From contig CANLWN010000006.1 in assembly GCA_947494825.1 (NCBI GenBank), positions 62,001 through 126,000 of the forward strand: 64,000 nt of DNA, in the 5' to 3' direction. A program made the translations under genes and the position numbers. Positions within the stretch are counted from its first letter, which is position 1. Each line of letters starts with the position of its first letter. Source of the stretch: an uncultured Flavobacteriaceae bacterium (GTDB lineage: Bacteria > Bacteroidota > Bacteroidia > Flavobacteriales > Flavobacteriaceae). Under the pieces are notes generated by a model that saw nothing but the letters and a program-made list of their open reading frames with translations, had not been told where the DNA came from and searched no databases. This document shows positions 7,534 to 16,685 of this stretch, piece after piece.

Positions 7534-8883
7534 TTAATGGGCGGTGACAGGTTCGGAACCCACCTTTACAGCTCGCTTTCGTTGCAAAAAATTAATGCCC
7601 ATTAACAGGGTGATCACCAAAAAAATGATGCCTCCGATAAAGAACACCGTGGTTGCAATAGTTTCGAACAGTATTCCGCCCAAAATAAGCCCCAGCATGC
7701 TCGCAAAACTGCCCATACTATTCCCGTAACCCTGAATCGCACCCTGCATTTGAGGGCTTCCTGTGCGTGCCAACAGGGCCAAAAAGCTAGGCCACATTAG
7801 ACCGTTGCCAATAGACAACAGGGTGTTGGCCACATAGAGAAGCATAAGATCTTGTATGGAGAACAACAAAAAACTGCCGGCCAAAAAAAGGGAGCCGATA
7901 AGAATTAGAGACCTATTGGGTACCCGGTCCGAAAGCCGGGAGAGTATGGGGCCCTGTACAAGGATCATGATCAAACTGGAGTAGGCCAAAAAAAAGCCCA
8001 AATCGGTGGCCGACCAATCCAGTAAGGTATTGGCGTAAATGGGTAAACCCGCATAAAACAGGCTGAAGGCCAAAAACGTGAGGAAGTATACGGCATATAA
8101 CAAGGGTATTCCGGGCTGTTTTAAGACTCTTGCCCATCCCTTTTTCTCCGGATTGGCCTCGATATCCCCATCCTGGTAGCAATCCTTGTGCTCTACCTGA
8201 AAAAAACGCCGAAAGGAGCTGGTCCTTAACCCTCCTGTGTCCACCACGCAAGGGTTGCTTTCCTTCAGGCGCGTACCTATTACCGCTATGGCCACCAAGG
8301 AGATCAGAGCGGCCAATATCAGCGGCAATACCTCACCCAACAAGGTAGAGGCCAGCAGGCCTGCCACGGCAGGGCCCAAAACAAAACCCAAACTGGTAGA
8401 GGCGCCCATTTTGCCAAAATTCCGGTTGCGATCCGCATCTGTTGAAATATCGGATAAATAGGCATTGGCCACGGAAACATTGCCCCCGGTAAAGCCGTCA
8501 AATATCCGTGCCAGGAAAATAACCAGCAAAGGCAGTGTCATCATGTAACTGCCCGTAAGTTCCGTATCCTGTGACCAGAGCTCGGTCTTGGGAAGTATAA
8601 AGGCCAATAGAAACAACATCCAGGCCACAAAGGTCCCGGCCTGACTAAGGATCAATACTTTTTTACGTCCAATACGATCGGAAAGGCTACCAAGTATAGG
8701 TGCACCTATGAATTGAAAAAAAGGGTACATAGCCCCCAATATGCCATAGATAAAGCCATTACCACCCATATCCGAAACAATAAAAATGAGGATCGGAATA
8801 ACAATGCTATAACCCAATATCCCAATAAAGTTAACCAGAAGGATGGGAAATATTTTGGATGGAACAAGGTTGGGCAGTTTCAT
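7534..8883 (-). CDS. MFS transporter, DHA1/TetA-like drug exporter type
   Basis: 449 residues from the ATG at 8883-8881, with about 12 hydrophobic segments. The loop 2-3 signature of the major facilitator superfamily is present as GSLSDRIGRKKVLI, and a TetA-like DGFTGGNVSVANAYLSDIS occurs in the motif C region. A longer than usual hydrophilic central loop (about residues 205-235) includes two cysteines. Proton-coupled export of a small molecule is the usual role; the substrate is unknown. It sits downstream of the RND efflux operon and the CPXCG gene on the same strand and could be read through from them. Confidence 0.85.
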   Translation of the reverse strand: MKLPNLVPSKIFPILLVNFIGILGYSIVIPILIFIVSDMGGNGFIYGILGAMYPFFQFIGAPILGSLSDRIGRKKVLILSQAGTFVAWMLFLLAFILPKTELWSQDTELTGSYMMTLPLLVIFLARIFDGFTGGNVSVANAYLSDISTDADRNRNFGKMGASTSLGFVLGPAVAGLLASTLLGEVLPLILAALISLVAIAVIGTRLKESNPCVVDTGGLRTSSFRRFFQVEHKDCYQDGDIEANPEKKGWARVLKQPGIPLLYAVYFLTFLAFSLFYAGLPIYANTLLDWSATDLGFFLAYSSLIMILVQGPILSRLSDRVPNRSLILIGSLFLAGSFLLFSIQDLMLLYVANTLLSIGNGLMWPSFLALLARTGSPQMQGAIQGYGNSMGSFASMLGLILGGILFETIATTVFFIGGIIFLVITLLMGINFLQRKRAVKVGSEPVTAH

Positions 8884-8967
8884 ATAGGTCCTTCTAACAT
8901 TTTTAAAAATACACAATTAAAAGGGACGGTTACCCTACCCAATTGGTAAAATCAGAGTATGTCCGGT

Positions 8968-9150
8968 CTATTGCTCCAGGCCTTCGGCGGCAAACTGGAC
9001 CAGTACACTGTCCGAAAAATGGGGAGTGACCGTTATCGGATTGCAGCACACCTCACAGTCCTCTACGTAGCTTTGAACAGGGACAGAGGGGTCCAACAGC
9101 ATAGAAATGTCTTCCCAGCAATACGGACATTGAAAAAAGTGTTCGTACAT
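8968..9150 (-). CDS. CPXCG-motif cysteine-rich small protein
   Basis: 60 residues from the ATG at 9150-9148 (a TTG 27 bp upstream is less likely). FFQCPYCWED and EDCEVCCNPI give two Cys-x-x-Cys-type knuckles spaced about 30 residues apart, a small zinc-ribbon pattern recognised as the CPXCG family. No role is known. It starts about 34 bp after the TolC stop on the same strand and probably belongs to the same transcript. Confidence 0.8.
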   Translation of the reverse strand: MYEHFFQCPYCWEDISMLLDPSVPVQSYVEDCEVCCNPITVTPHFSDSVLVQFAAEGLEQ

Positions 9151-9183
9151 CCAATTTATAATAAAAGGTTTAGGCAAGGGTCA

Positions 9184-10533
9184 TCAGAAATCCACATTGA
9201 GCAATTGCCCGGTGAGTTGCAACAATTGCAGCTCGGCCAATTTGGCATCGTATTTTGCCAAATTCTTGTTGGTCTGGGCATTCAATAGGTTGATCTGTGC
9301 CTGGCGAAATTCAATAGAGGTTATCCTACCCAGTTGAAACTGCTCCTTGGAGCGATCAAAATTGTTCTGGTTGGTAATGACGTTCTGCGCCTGGATCCTA
9401 AAAATATTCAATCGGTTCTCGTAAATGGCCAGGGCATTCTGGATATCCCTATCCACTTCCAGGCCTACCTGTTCTAGCAATAGCTCTTGATTTTCATAGG
9501 CTATTTTGGCATTTTTCAGGCGCACCGTGGTCCCACCGCCATCGAACAGGTTCCAGGTCAAAGTTGCACCGAGATTCAGCGTATTGGTGGTATTGTTGGT
9601 CCCCGGAAAGAAGGCCGATGCCGCGCTTTGGTTCAAATTCCATCCATAGGAGCCCGCAAGCCCCAAGGTAGGCAGGTAGCCCGAACGGCTTACCTTAATG
9701 TCGTAAGCGTTGATCGTTAAATTGCGTTCGGTCTGTAAGATGGCCACATTGTTTGTTTTGGCCTCGGCCACCAGGCCTTCCAATTGCAGACGGGGAATAA
9801 ATCGGACCAGTGTATCCACTTCATAGACCTCATTGAGATTCTGGCTCAGTACCACATTTAAATCGCGTTTGGTATTGGCCAATTGTTGCCGGGTATTCAA
9901 TAAGTTAATACTGTCATTGGTTACATCTACCTGTGCATTTAGGATATCGAGCTTGGTATTTTGTCCATACTCAAAAGCATATTCGGCCCGTTTAATACGA
10001 TCTCTGGAAATTTGCAGGGCCTCCTGAAAGACATTTTCGTTTTCGGTAAGCCGGGCGATTTCAAAATAGACACTGAACAACTGTATCACGGTGTTTTCTA
10101 TAGTCTCTCTAGCCTGGAGTTCACTTAACTGGTATTGTTCCTTTAAGCGTTTAAAGTTGTACAATCTTCCCAAACCATCAAACAAAGTATAGTTGACACT
10201 GAGGCCCGTATTGTATCGTTGTGCCTCTGCCTTGTCAATAATCACGTCGGCCCTTGGATTGCCATCATCATCCAATTGTCCAGGAAATTCAATGGTGGAA
10301 TCGTCCCTGTTGTAGGTGGCTCCGGCCGTGCCCGTAAGTGTGGGCAAATACCCGGAATTTAGAATGCTCTTGTTGTTCTCTGCAATCGCTACCTGATTTT
10401 TGGCCACCAGGATACCAAAATTATTTTCCAGTGCCAAGCTAACGGCGTCCTCCTTGGACAACAATTTTTCCTGGGCCAGTAATCCGTTGAAAACCGCAAA
10501 CAAAAAGGTTGCTATTAAAAAGGTTTGTCTCAT
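9184..10533 (-). CDS. TolC-family outer membrane efflux protein
   Basis: 449 residues with a signal peptide (about residues 1-20). Two outer-membrane-efflux-protein repeats are evident, each with long helical heptads (ELQARETIENTVIQLF..., and the matching C-terminal half) and barrel segments such as TGLSVNYTLFDGLG and LGATLTWNLFDGGG. It should form the trimeric channel of a tripartite pump. Its ATG (10533-10531) overlaps the RND stop codon in an ATGA arrangement, so it is translated with the pump. Confidence 0.95.
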   Translation of the reverse strand: MRQTFLIATFLFAVFNGLLAQEKLLSKEDAVSLALENNFGILVAKNQVAIAENNKSILNSGYLPTLTGTAGATYNRDDSTIEFPGQLDDDGNPRADVIIDKAEAQRYNTGLSVNYTLFDGLGRLYNFKRLKEQYQLSELQARETIENTVIQLFSVYFEIARLTENENVFQEALQISRDRIKRAEYAFEYGQNTKLDILNAQVDVTNDSINLLNTRQQLANTKRDLNVVLSQNLNEVYEVDTLVRFIPRLQLEGLVAEAKTNNVAILQTERNLTINAYDIKVSRSGYLPTLGLAGSYGWNLNQSAASAFFPGTNNTTNTLNLGATLTWNLFDGGGTTVRLKNAKIAYENQELLLEQVGLEVDRDIQNALAIYENRLNIFRIQAQNVITNQNNFDRSKEQFQLGRITSIEFRQAQINLLNAQTNKNLAKYDAKLAELQLLQLTGQLLNVDF

Positions 10534-13500
10534 TGTTCTTTTTCTTCCAATTCCTTGGGTGCTTCCTTATAAACCTCGGAAGCATCCGCTACTTTTTCCT
10601 TTATTTCGATCTCGTTCAGGGGTTTGGCAATTTCTGTTCGTAAATGCTGCTCCTCCTTTTGTTCCTTAATAGCACGTTCCACTTCCTCCTTAGTCACGGC
10701 ATTCCCTGTGGCAAGCCATTTGGTGCCTACTTTTACATTATTGCTGAACCCAAGGAATATCGGGAGAATCAACAGAGTCAGCAGGGTGGCGAAACCGATT
10801 CCGTAGGCAATGGATATGGCCATGGGAATAAGGAACTGCGCCTGGCGGCTCTGCTCCAACATCAAGGGAGCAAGACCTGCAATGGTGGTCAATGACGTAA
10901 GGAATATGGCCCTGAACCGGGAACGGCCCGCATCATAGATGGCATCATCAAAGGTCATCCCTCTCCTAAGGTTACTGTTAAACTTACCAATGAGAACCAG
11001 TCCGTCATTTACCATGATGCCTATCAAAGCGATAATTCCTAGCATGGACAGGATATTTATGGGAAAATCATGAAGCCAGTGGCCCCAGCCCACCGCAGTA
11101 AGACTAAAGGGAACCAATAGCAGCAGCATTAAGGGCTGACTGAAACTTCTAAACGTAAAGGCTATGGTAATATAAATAAGACCTAGTACACTGAGGCCTA
11201 CAAAGGTTAGGGAATCCAACAATTTGCCCGCTTCGCGGTTCTGGCCTTCGTAGGACGCGGTCACCGTAGGATATTTGGATTGTATCTCGGGCATGATCTC
11301 GGTACGTATTTGCGTCATGACATCCGTGGCACTAGTGGTCTTGTCGTCCTCGAGGTCGGCCGAAATCTGTATTTCGCGTTGCCCGTCCAGGTGATTTATG
11401 GCTACGTCACCACGTTCTATGGTATAGTTTGCTATTTCCTTTAAGGGTACCCTGCTGCCGTTAGGGGTCACGATCCGCATTTCATCCAAATCGGTAATGG
11501 AAGAACGATTGGCACGATCATAACGGACCCATACCCGTATTTCATCCTGTCCCCGTTGAAAACGCTGCGCCTGAGTGCCAAAAAAACCGGCACGCACCTG
11601 GTTCATGATGGTCCTTAGGTCCAAGCCCAAGAGATAGGCATTCTCTTTAAGTTCTAAGCGTATTTCCTTTATTCCTGCAGGGTCATTATCGGCTACATCC
11701 TTGAGCGCAGGGTTATTTTCCATAGCCGTTTTCAATTCTCTTTTAGCCGCCTTAAGTTCCTGAATGTTATAGCCCAAAAGGGAGACCGAGACAGGATCAC
11801 CCCCAAAATTTCCTCCGGATCCGTAAATAAGGCTTTCTACCCCGATTACAGGCCCTACCAGTTCGCGCAAGCGATTCGAAACCAATTGCGACTGCACAAC
11901 ATCGGGGCGTTCCTCTCCGGGAAGCAGGTTAATGGACAACGTAGCGGCCGAGGAACCTGGACCCAAGGTCTTGATCATATTTTTAAAAAGCATCTTATCC
12001 GTCCCGGCCAGATACGTATCTGTTAGCTCCTGGTTCACGATCTTGGCCTTTTCCTCTATAAGGCTGATAATGGAATCCGTTACTTCTTCGTTGGTTCCGT
12101 TGGGCATTGAGAGTTCTACCTGTACCCGATCACTGGCTATCCTGGGGAAAAAAGAGGTGCGGATAATACCACCCCCAATGGAGGCAAAGGTGAGGATAAG
12201 CGCCACCACGAAAAAGGAAAAGGTAAGCAGCTTGTACTTCAGGGCAAATTTAAGGGTGGGGCTGTACATTTTATCCCTTAGCCAGGCCATAATACGTTCT
12301 CCCATCTTATTGACGATCCGTAATTTTGCAAATACACGGGCAAAACCAGTTTTGGGCCCTTCGTTTTCAGGTTGCAGCGCCTTGGAATGCGCCAAATGCG
12401 CGGGCAGGATGATCAGGGCCTCTACCAAGGAGACCACTAAGGTGAGTATCACGACGACGGAAACCTCTCCAAAAAAATCACCGATACGCCCATCGAGGAA
12501 GAGGAAGATCGAAAAGGCCAGTACCGTGGTGATAATGGCGGAAACAATAGGGGGAATCACCTCCATGGTCCCATCAATGGCCGCTTGTATGGGCGACTTG
12601 CCTTTCTCGTAATGTTGGTAAATATTTTCTGCTATCACTATCCCATCATCTACCAAGATCCCAATAACGATGATCATTCCGAAGAGGGAGAGTACATTGA
12701 TGGTAACATCGAACATGCCGGCAAAAACAAACATGCCCAAAAAGGCCACAGGAAGGCCAAACGCAACCCAAAAAGCCAGGCGGGTATTAAGAAACAAAGA
12801 CAAAAAAATCAAGACCAGAGCCATCCCCATGATGGCGTTTTCTGTAAGCAATTGGGTGCGTTGTGTCAATGTAGTGGATAAATCCCTCACTACGCTGAGC
12901 TGCACGTTATTGTACTTTTGGTTAAACTCCTCCATATAGGCCTTTACCTTTTCGGCGGAGCTTATCAAATCTTCGGTATTGGTGCTGGTAATTGTGGTAT
13001 TTACGGATAGCTGACCGTTGAAGAAAGAGGCGTTGGGCGATTCCGAAAAACGGTCCCGAACAATGGCCACATCCTTTAGTCGGACGGTACTTCCGGAGGG
13101 ATCGGCGCGAACAATCAGATTGGAAAGTTCATCCCCATAGTAAGATCGGTTGTTGGCCCGGATCAGATACTCTTCCGCTCTGGTCTTGATATTTCCTCCG
13201 GTGACTAAAATATTGGCGTTGGCCACGGCCTGGCTAACTTCCGAAAAGGACATGCCATAGGCCAGGAGGTTGTTTTCGTTAACGGCAATCTCTATCTCCT
13301 CCAGTGGATAACCGGTAATGTTAATCTGTGAGATGCCATCTATGGCCCTAATATCATTTTCTATTTGCCTCCCGATCTGTTTTAGGGTAGCCAATGGAAT
13401 ATCCTCCCCACTTATGGAAAAACTTATGGTCTGGCGTACGGCCTCCAGTTTGGAAACTATAAGGGGCTCCATGCCCGTAGGAAAGGAAGGCACCCGGTCC

Positions 13501-13838
13501 ACCGCATTTTTGACCTGCAGGAGCATAAAATCGATATCCCGGCCCTTTTCGATCTCTACGTTGATGCTTCCACTGTTTTCACGGGAAGTAGAGGTAACCC
13601 TATCCACGCCTTCGAGCCCCTTCAGGTTGTCCTCTATTTTAAGTACGATCCCTTCCTCCACTTCTTGGGGCGAGGCCCCGGGATAGGTAATGGCAATGGA
13701 AACGTTCTTGGAATCGGTCAAGGGAAAGAAGGAAGACTTCAAGAAAAGGGCCCCTACGATTCCAAAGATAAAAAATGCAATAATGATGACATTTACCGCG
13801 ACATGGTACTTAATAAAATACTCAATTACTTTTTTCAT
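10530..13838 (-). CDS. RND-family efflux transporter, inner-membrane pump
   Basis: 1102 residues, the usual length plus a charged C-terminal extension of about 50 residues rich in Glu and Lys. The first helix follows MKKVIEYFIKY; the two large periplasmic porter loops follow helices 1 and 7. GILVDDGIVIAENIYQ carries the twin aspartates of the proton relay in helix 4. It is an AcrB/MdtB-like hydrophobe/amphiphile pump component that moves substrates from periplasm or membrane to the TolC channel. ATGA overlaps on both sides bind it translationally to the HlyD and TolC genes. Substrate unknown. Confidence 0.95.
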   Translation of the reverse strand: MKKVIEYFIKYHVAVNVIIIAFFIFGIVGALFLKSSFFPLTDSKNVSIAITYPGASPQEVEEGIVLKIEDNLKGLEGVDRVTSTSRENSGSINVEIEKGRDIDFMLLQVKNAVDRVPSFPTGMEPLIVSKLEAVRQTISFSISGEDIPLATLKQIGRQIENDIRAIDGISQINITGYPLEEIEIAVNENNLLAYGMSFSEVSQAVANANILVTGGNIKTRAEEYLIRANNRSYYGDELSNLIVRADPSGSTVRLKDVAIVRDRFSESPNASFFNGQLSVNTTITSTNTEDLISSAEKVKAYMEEFNQKYNNVQLSVVRDLSTTLTQRTQLLTENAIMGMALVLIFLSLFLNTRLAFWVAFGLPVAFLGMFVFAGMFDVTINVLSLFGMIIVIGILVDDGIVIAENIYQHYEKGKSPIQAAIDGTMEVIPPIVSAIITTVLAFSIFLFLDGRIGDFFGEVSVVVILTLVVSLVEALIILPAHLAHSKALQPENEGPKTGFARVFAKLRIVNKMGERIMAWLRDKMYSPTLKFALKYKLLTFSFFVVALILTFASIGGGIIRTSFFPRIASDRVQVELSMPNGTNEEVTDSIISLIEEKAKIVNQELTDTYLAGTDKMLFKNMIKTLGPGSSAATLSINLLPGEERPDVVQSQLVSNRLRELVGPVIGVESLIYGSGGNFGGDPVSVSLLGYNIQELKAAKRELKTAMENNPALKDVADNDPAGIKEIRLELKENAYLLGLDLRTIMNQVRAGFFGTQAQRFQRGQDEIRVWVRYDRANRSSITDLDEMRIVTPNGSRVPLKEIANYTIERGDVAINHLDGQREIQISADLEDDKTTSATDVMTQIRTEIMPEIQSKYPTVTASYEGQNREAGKLLDSLTFVGLSVLGLIYITIAFTFRSFSQPLMLLLLVPFSLTAVGWGHWLHDFPINILSMLGIIALIGIMVNDGLVLIGKFNSNLRRGMTFDDAIYDAGRSRFRAIFLTSLTTIAGLAPLMLEQSRQAQFLIPMAISIAYGIGFATLLTLLILPIFLGFSNNVKVGTKWLATGNAVTKEEVERAIKEQKEEQHLRTEIAKPLNEIEIKEKVADASEVYKEAPKELEEKEQ

Positions 13839-14995
13839 GACCCATTATTTTTTACATTCTCAGTGACTTCTTTCACGGTAGTTTCCTGTTGCTCGAAAAT
13901 CTTTACCAACATCCCTGCATAGGCGCCTACCACCGGTTTTTTGATGATGGTAAGGCCATCAGGAACATCCTTCAGCACTACTTTTTTATCCGAAAAATAG
14001 ACAGGTCTAACGTCTATGAGATCCAGTATAGAGTCCCTGACCACAAAGATTTTGTCATTTTCCAACAACAGTTCCCTATCTATCTCAATGGCGTTGGGCT
14101 CTTCCTTTGCATTAAGACTGGCTTCCAAGTACATACCTTCCTTGAGGTTTTCGTCCTTTACTTCAATAAAGGCCTTTATGGTCTGGGTTGTTTGGTCAAC
14201 CCTGCCATTGATGCGCGTCACCCTGCCCGAATACGTGGTTGTACGATTCAGATTTACCAATTCTACCTGTTCTCCGAGCTTTAACAGATCGCTATAGGTC
14301 TTGCTAATGGAAACTTCCAGTTCATAAATACCGGTATCGATAAATTCGCCCAGTTTTTGGCCAGAACGAATCAGGGTCCCCTCAGTGACCAAGGCCTCGG
14401 TAAGAACTCCTCGGTAAGGTGCCGTTATACGGTATTTGGACAAACGTTGCTCCAAATTTTTAACGTTGTAGTAGTTGGTAAGTATGCCCCTTCCGGAGAT
14501 AAAAAATTTCTCCTTCTCCGACGTCATTTCCGGGAGTTTGGGAGTGGTCCTGTTGATGTCAAAACCGGTCAGGTAAGTCTGCCATTTTGGGAATACCTCG
14601 GGATAATCCAAACGAAGGTCGGGCATAATGGAGGTAATCAAATTGTACAAATTGCTTTTTGCGGATTGTACGCTGGCGTAGTATTCGGAAGCATCTATGT
14701 TGATTATGGTTTCCCCCCTACGGTATTCCTGCCCTGTTTTAAAAAGTTTGCTCCCTCCACGAAATACGCCTTGTACCTCGGAAAAAAGCTCCAATCGCCG
14801 TTTGGCGATGAGCGTTCCGTTCGCCGGAACCACAATGGGCACGGTACCGTTGTATACCTTTTCAGCAAATACGGTCTTAATCACCTTTTCTACCTTGGGT
14901 TTGGGCTTATTTTTACTTGCAACGATACGCTGGCCCAAAAAGATGGCCCCGATGATAATTACAATGCCAAGTATGGATAAAATTAGTTTTCTCAT
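13835..14995 (-). CDS. RND efflux periplasmic adaptor (HlyD/MFP family)
   Basis: 386 residues with one N-terminal membrane helix (about residues 5-23). The lipoyl/barrel halves are recognisable as VPANGTLIAKRRLELFSEVQG and ITAPYRGVLTEALVTEGTLI, with an alpha-hairpin between. The adaptor links pump and outer-membrane channel. The segment between the halves has an extra stretch (about residues 125-165, DLRLDYPEVFPKW...) in place of a long coiled coil, seen in other Bacteroidota adaptors. Its stop overlaps the RND start (ATGA), and MarR lies 9 bp upstream. Confidence 0.92.
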   Translation of the reverse strand: MRKLILSILGIVIIIGAIFLGQRIVASKNKPKPKVEKVIKTVFAEKVYNGTVPIVVPANGTLIAKRRLELFSEVQGVFRGGSKLFKTGQEYRRGETIINIDASEYYASVQSAKSNLYNLITSIMPDLRLDYPEVFPKWQTYLTGFDINRTTPKLPEMTSEKEKFFISGRGILTNYYNVKNLEQRLSKYRITAPYRGVLTEALVTEGTLIRSGQKLGEFIDTGIYELEVSISKTYSDLLKLGEQVELVNLNRTTTYSGRVTRINGRVDQTTQTIKAFIEVKDENLKEGMYLEASLNAKEEPNAIEIDRELLLENDKIFVVRDSILDLIDVRPVYFSDKKVVLKDVPDGLTIIKKPVVGAYAGMLVKIFEQQETTVKEVTENVKNNGS

Positions 14996-15004
14996 AGGTA
15001 GTAG

Positions 15005-15469
15005 TTACAGTGATGTTTCTTTAGAAGTAAAATTGTATTGGATCTTTCTCAATATGTTGATAAGCCCGTCCTTTTCCTCGGCAGACAGGTCCTTCTCCAT
15101 GATGGTCATAAGGGTTTTTATTACCGGGCGGGTATCCTTAAAGACCGATCTTCCCAAATCGGTAAGGAACACCTGGTTGATTCTTCTGTCATCTGCGTGC
15201 TGTTCCCTTCGGATGTAGTCTTTTCGTTCCATCTTCACCAACAAACGGGTCAGGGAAGACTTGTTGCGCAGGGTAAGAAAGGCCAGTTCGTTTTGATGGA
15301 GCCCGTCCTTGTCGTGCAACTTTTTCAGCACTATCATTTGCTCCTTGCTCAAGTCCAGTCCCTCCCGCTGTAAGGCTTCCTGCAGGTAGTAGTCCATAAT
15401 CTTCATGGTCTTTCCCAACCAGGGACCGACGGACTTTTCAAAATCAATGGTGGTATCCTCCGAATCCAT
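15005..15469 (-). CDS. MarR-family transcriptional regulator of the efflux operon
   Basis: 154 residues with a winged helix: LHQNELAFLTLRNKSSLTRLLVKMERKDYIRREQHADDRR spans recognition helix and wing (about residues 56-96), with the DDRR motif of the MarR wing. It is the first gene of the leftward marR-hlyD-rnd-tolC operon and probably represses it until a ligand binds. A perfect 22-bp palindrome lies 24-45 bp upstream of the ATG and is the likely operator. Confidence 0.93.
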   Translation of the reverse strand: MDSEDTTIDFEKSVGPWLGKTMKIMDYYLQEALQREGLDLSKEQMIVLKKLHDKDGLHQNELAFLTLRNKSSLTRLLVKMERKDYIRREQHADDRRINQVFLTDLGRSVFKDTRPVIKTLMTIMEKDLSAEEKDGLINILRKIQYNFTSKETSL

Positions 15470-15492
15470 GGGACGAAGCTACGCAAAAACCA

Positions 15493-15514
15493 ATTAGTTG
15501 CATATGCAACTAAT
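15493..15514. promoter_or_regulatory. Perfect 22-bp palindrome, probable MarR operator
   Basis: Half-site ATTAGTTGCAT at 15493-15503 is followed directly by its exact reverse complement. It lies upstream of the MarR start, just downstream of a TATTTTTA that could be the -7 element, so binding would block transcription initiation. TTGCATATGCAA is a usual core for MarR-family operators. Confidence 0.8.
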
Positions 15515-15558
15515 GTTAAAAATATCATAAAACTCCCTTAATTTCCAGTGTTGGGAAC

Positions 15559-15590
15559 AAAAAAAGAGGATGTCACTAGCATCCTCTTTT
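15559..15590 (-). terminator. Rho-independent terminator of the LRR gene
   Basis: Stem AAAAGAGGATG (15562-15572) and CATCCTCTTTT (15580-15590), 7-base loop, followed on the minus strand by a run of seven T residues. Confidence 0.9.
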
Positions 15591-15617
15591 CAACCAAACT
15601 AACTAAAGTATAATTAA

Positions 15618-16499
15618 CTACTCATTATCCACATCGTCTTCAAACTTGGTGTCGGCCATTCTTGTTTTGCTGAAATTGATATTCTTGAACTGCCCTTTTT
15701 CATCGCTTTTGTCATAATCAAAGACCAAAAACTGTTTGGAATCCATCAGCTGTAAATTATCGAATGAATCGAACTTGTTATTTTGTAACTGCAATATCTC
15801 AAGGCTTGCCAATTGCCCAAACTCGGCAGGAATTGCTCCGTCCAATTGGTTATTGGCCAACACGAGTTCCTTAAGTTTTCCCAAGCCTCCCAATTCGGAA
15901 GGTATGGAGCCGTATAGACTGTTCTCAAAAAGCCCTAAGCTTTCCAACTTTGAAAGCGCTCCCAATGCGTTTGGAATGCGTCCAAAAAAGTTGTTGCTGG
16001 ACAAGTTGAGGACCTTCAGGTTCTTCATCTGCCCTATACTCTTCGGGATAGTGCCGCTCAAGAAATTATTGAACATACTAAGCTCCTCCAAGTGATGCAA
16101 TTCACCTATGCTTTCGGGCAACTTTCCCTTGATTCTGTTCATCTCCAGCTTTAGGACCTTAAGGTTCCTTAGCCGAACAATGGCTTGAGGCAACTCGCCC
16201 TCAATGGTGTTAAAAGCCAAATTAAGCGAGGTAAGATATTCCAATTGGCCAATAGCTTCCGGGATATACCCCTTTAGATTGTTGCGGAACAGATTGATCT
16301 GCACCACGTGGCCCTGCTTCACGGTTATCCCGTGCCATTGGGAAACGGGAACACCCTCATCCCATTTTTTTATCCACTCCGTGCCCTTGGTAGTCCGATA
16401 GAGTTCCAGTAAGGCTTTTCTTTCTGTATCCGGCACTTTGGCCAAGGCCACTTGGCCAGCGACCAATATCAATATGACAATACCTATTAGCTTTCTCAT
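15618..16499 (-). CDS. Secreted leucine-rich-repeat protein of plant-like type
   Basis: 293 residues with a signal peptide (about residues 1-20). After an N-terminal cap resembling plant LRR caps (ERKALLELYRTTKGTEWIKKW), about eight 23-24-residue repeats of the form IPxxIGxLxxLxxLxLxxNxLxG run from about residue 60 to 250, followed by an acidic C-terminus (DTKFEDDVDNE). There is no Por-secretion tail, lipobox or kinase domain. Such repeats bind proteins or glycans at the cell surface; the partner is unknown. It is a single-gene unit, with its own promoter (16563-16595) and terminator (15559-15590). Confidence 0.85.
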   Translation of the reverse strand: MRKLIGIVILILVAGQVALAKVPDTERKALLELYRTTKGTEWIKKWDEGVPVSQWHGITVKQGHVVQINLFRNNLKGYIPEAIGQLEYLTSLNLAFNTIEGELPQAIVRLRNLKVLKLEMNRIKGKLPESIGELHHLEELSMFNNFLSGTIPKSIGQMKNLKVLNLSSNNFFGRIPNALGALSKLESLGLFENSLYGSIPSELGGLGKLKELVLANNQLDGAIPAEFGQLASLEILQLQNNKFDSFDNLQLMDSKQFLVFDYDKSDEKGQFKNINFSKTRMADTKFEDDVDNE

Positions 16500-16562
16500 A
16501 AGTAAATCCTTTAAAACTGCTGTAAGACTTGGGCGCTTATAGTTTAATTAAGAATTACCCTA

Positions 16563-16595
16563 CAAATTTAATCAATTTGACGGCTAAACGACAAA
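16563..16595 (-). promoter_or_regulatory. Promoter of the LRR gene
   Basis: On the minus strand, TTTG (16595-16592), 21-bp spacer, TAAATTTG (16570-16563). Fits the Bacteroidota consensus and gives a leader of about 55 bases. Confidence 0.75.
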
Positions 16596-16685
16596 ATTTA
16601 TCGATGAAGGGTCCATATTTGTTGTGAAACGGCGAAAATCTGTGGTTTGGCGGCTCTGGAAGCCACCAATGCTGTAAGAGAACCC

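Noticed and set aside
11932-12612. Rightward 226-codon frame inside the RND gene
   Set aside because: Antisense shadow of a well-supported pump gene; Ser/Arg-rich composition with no domain.
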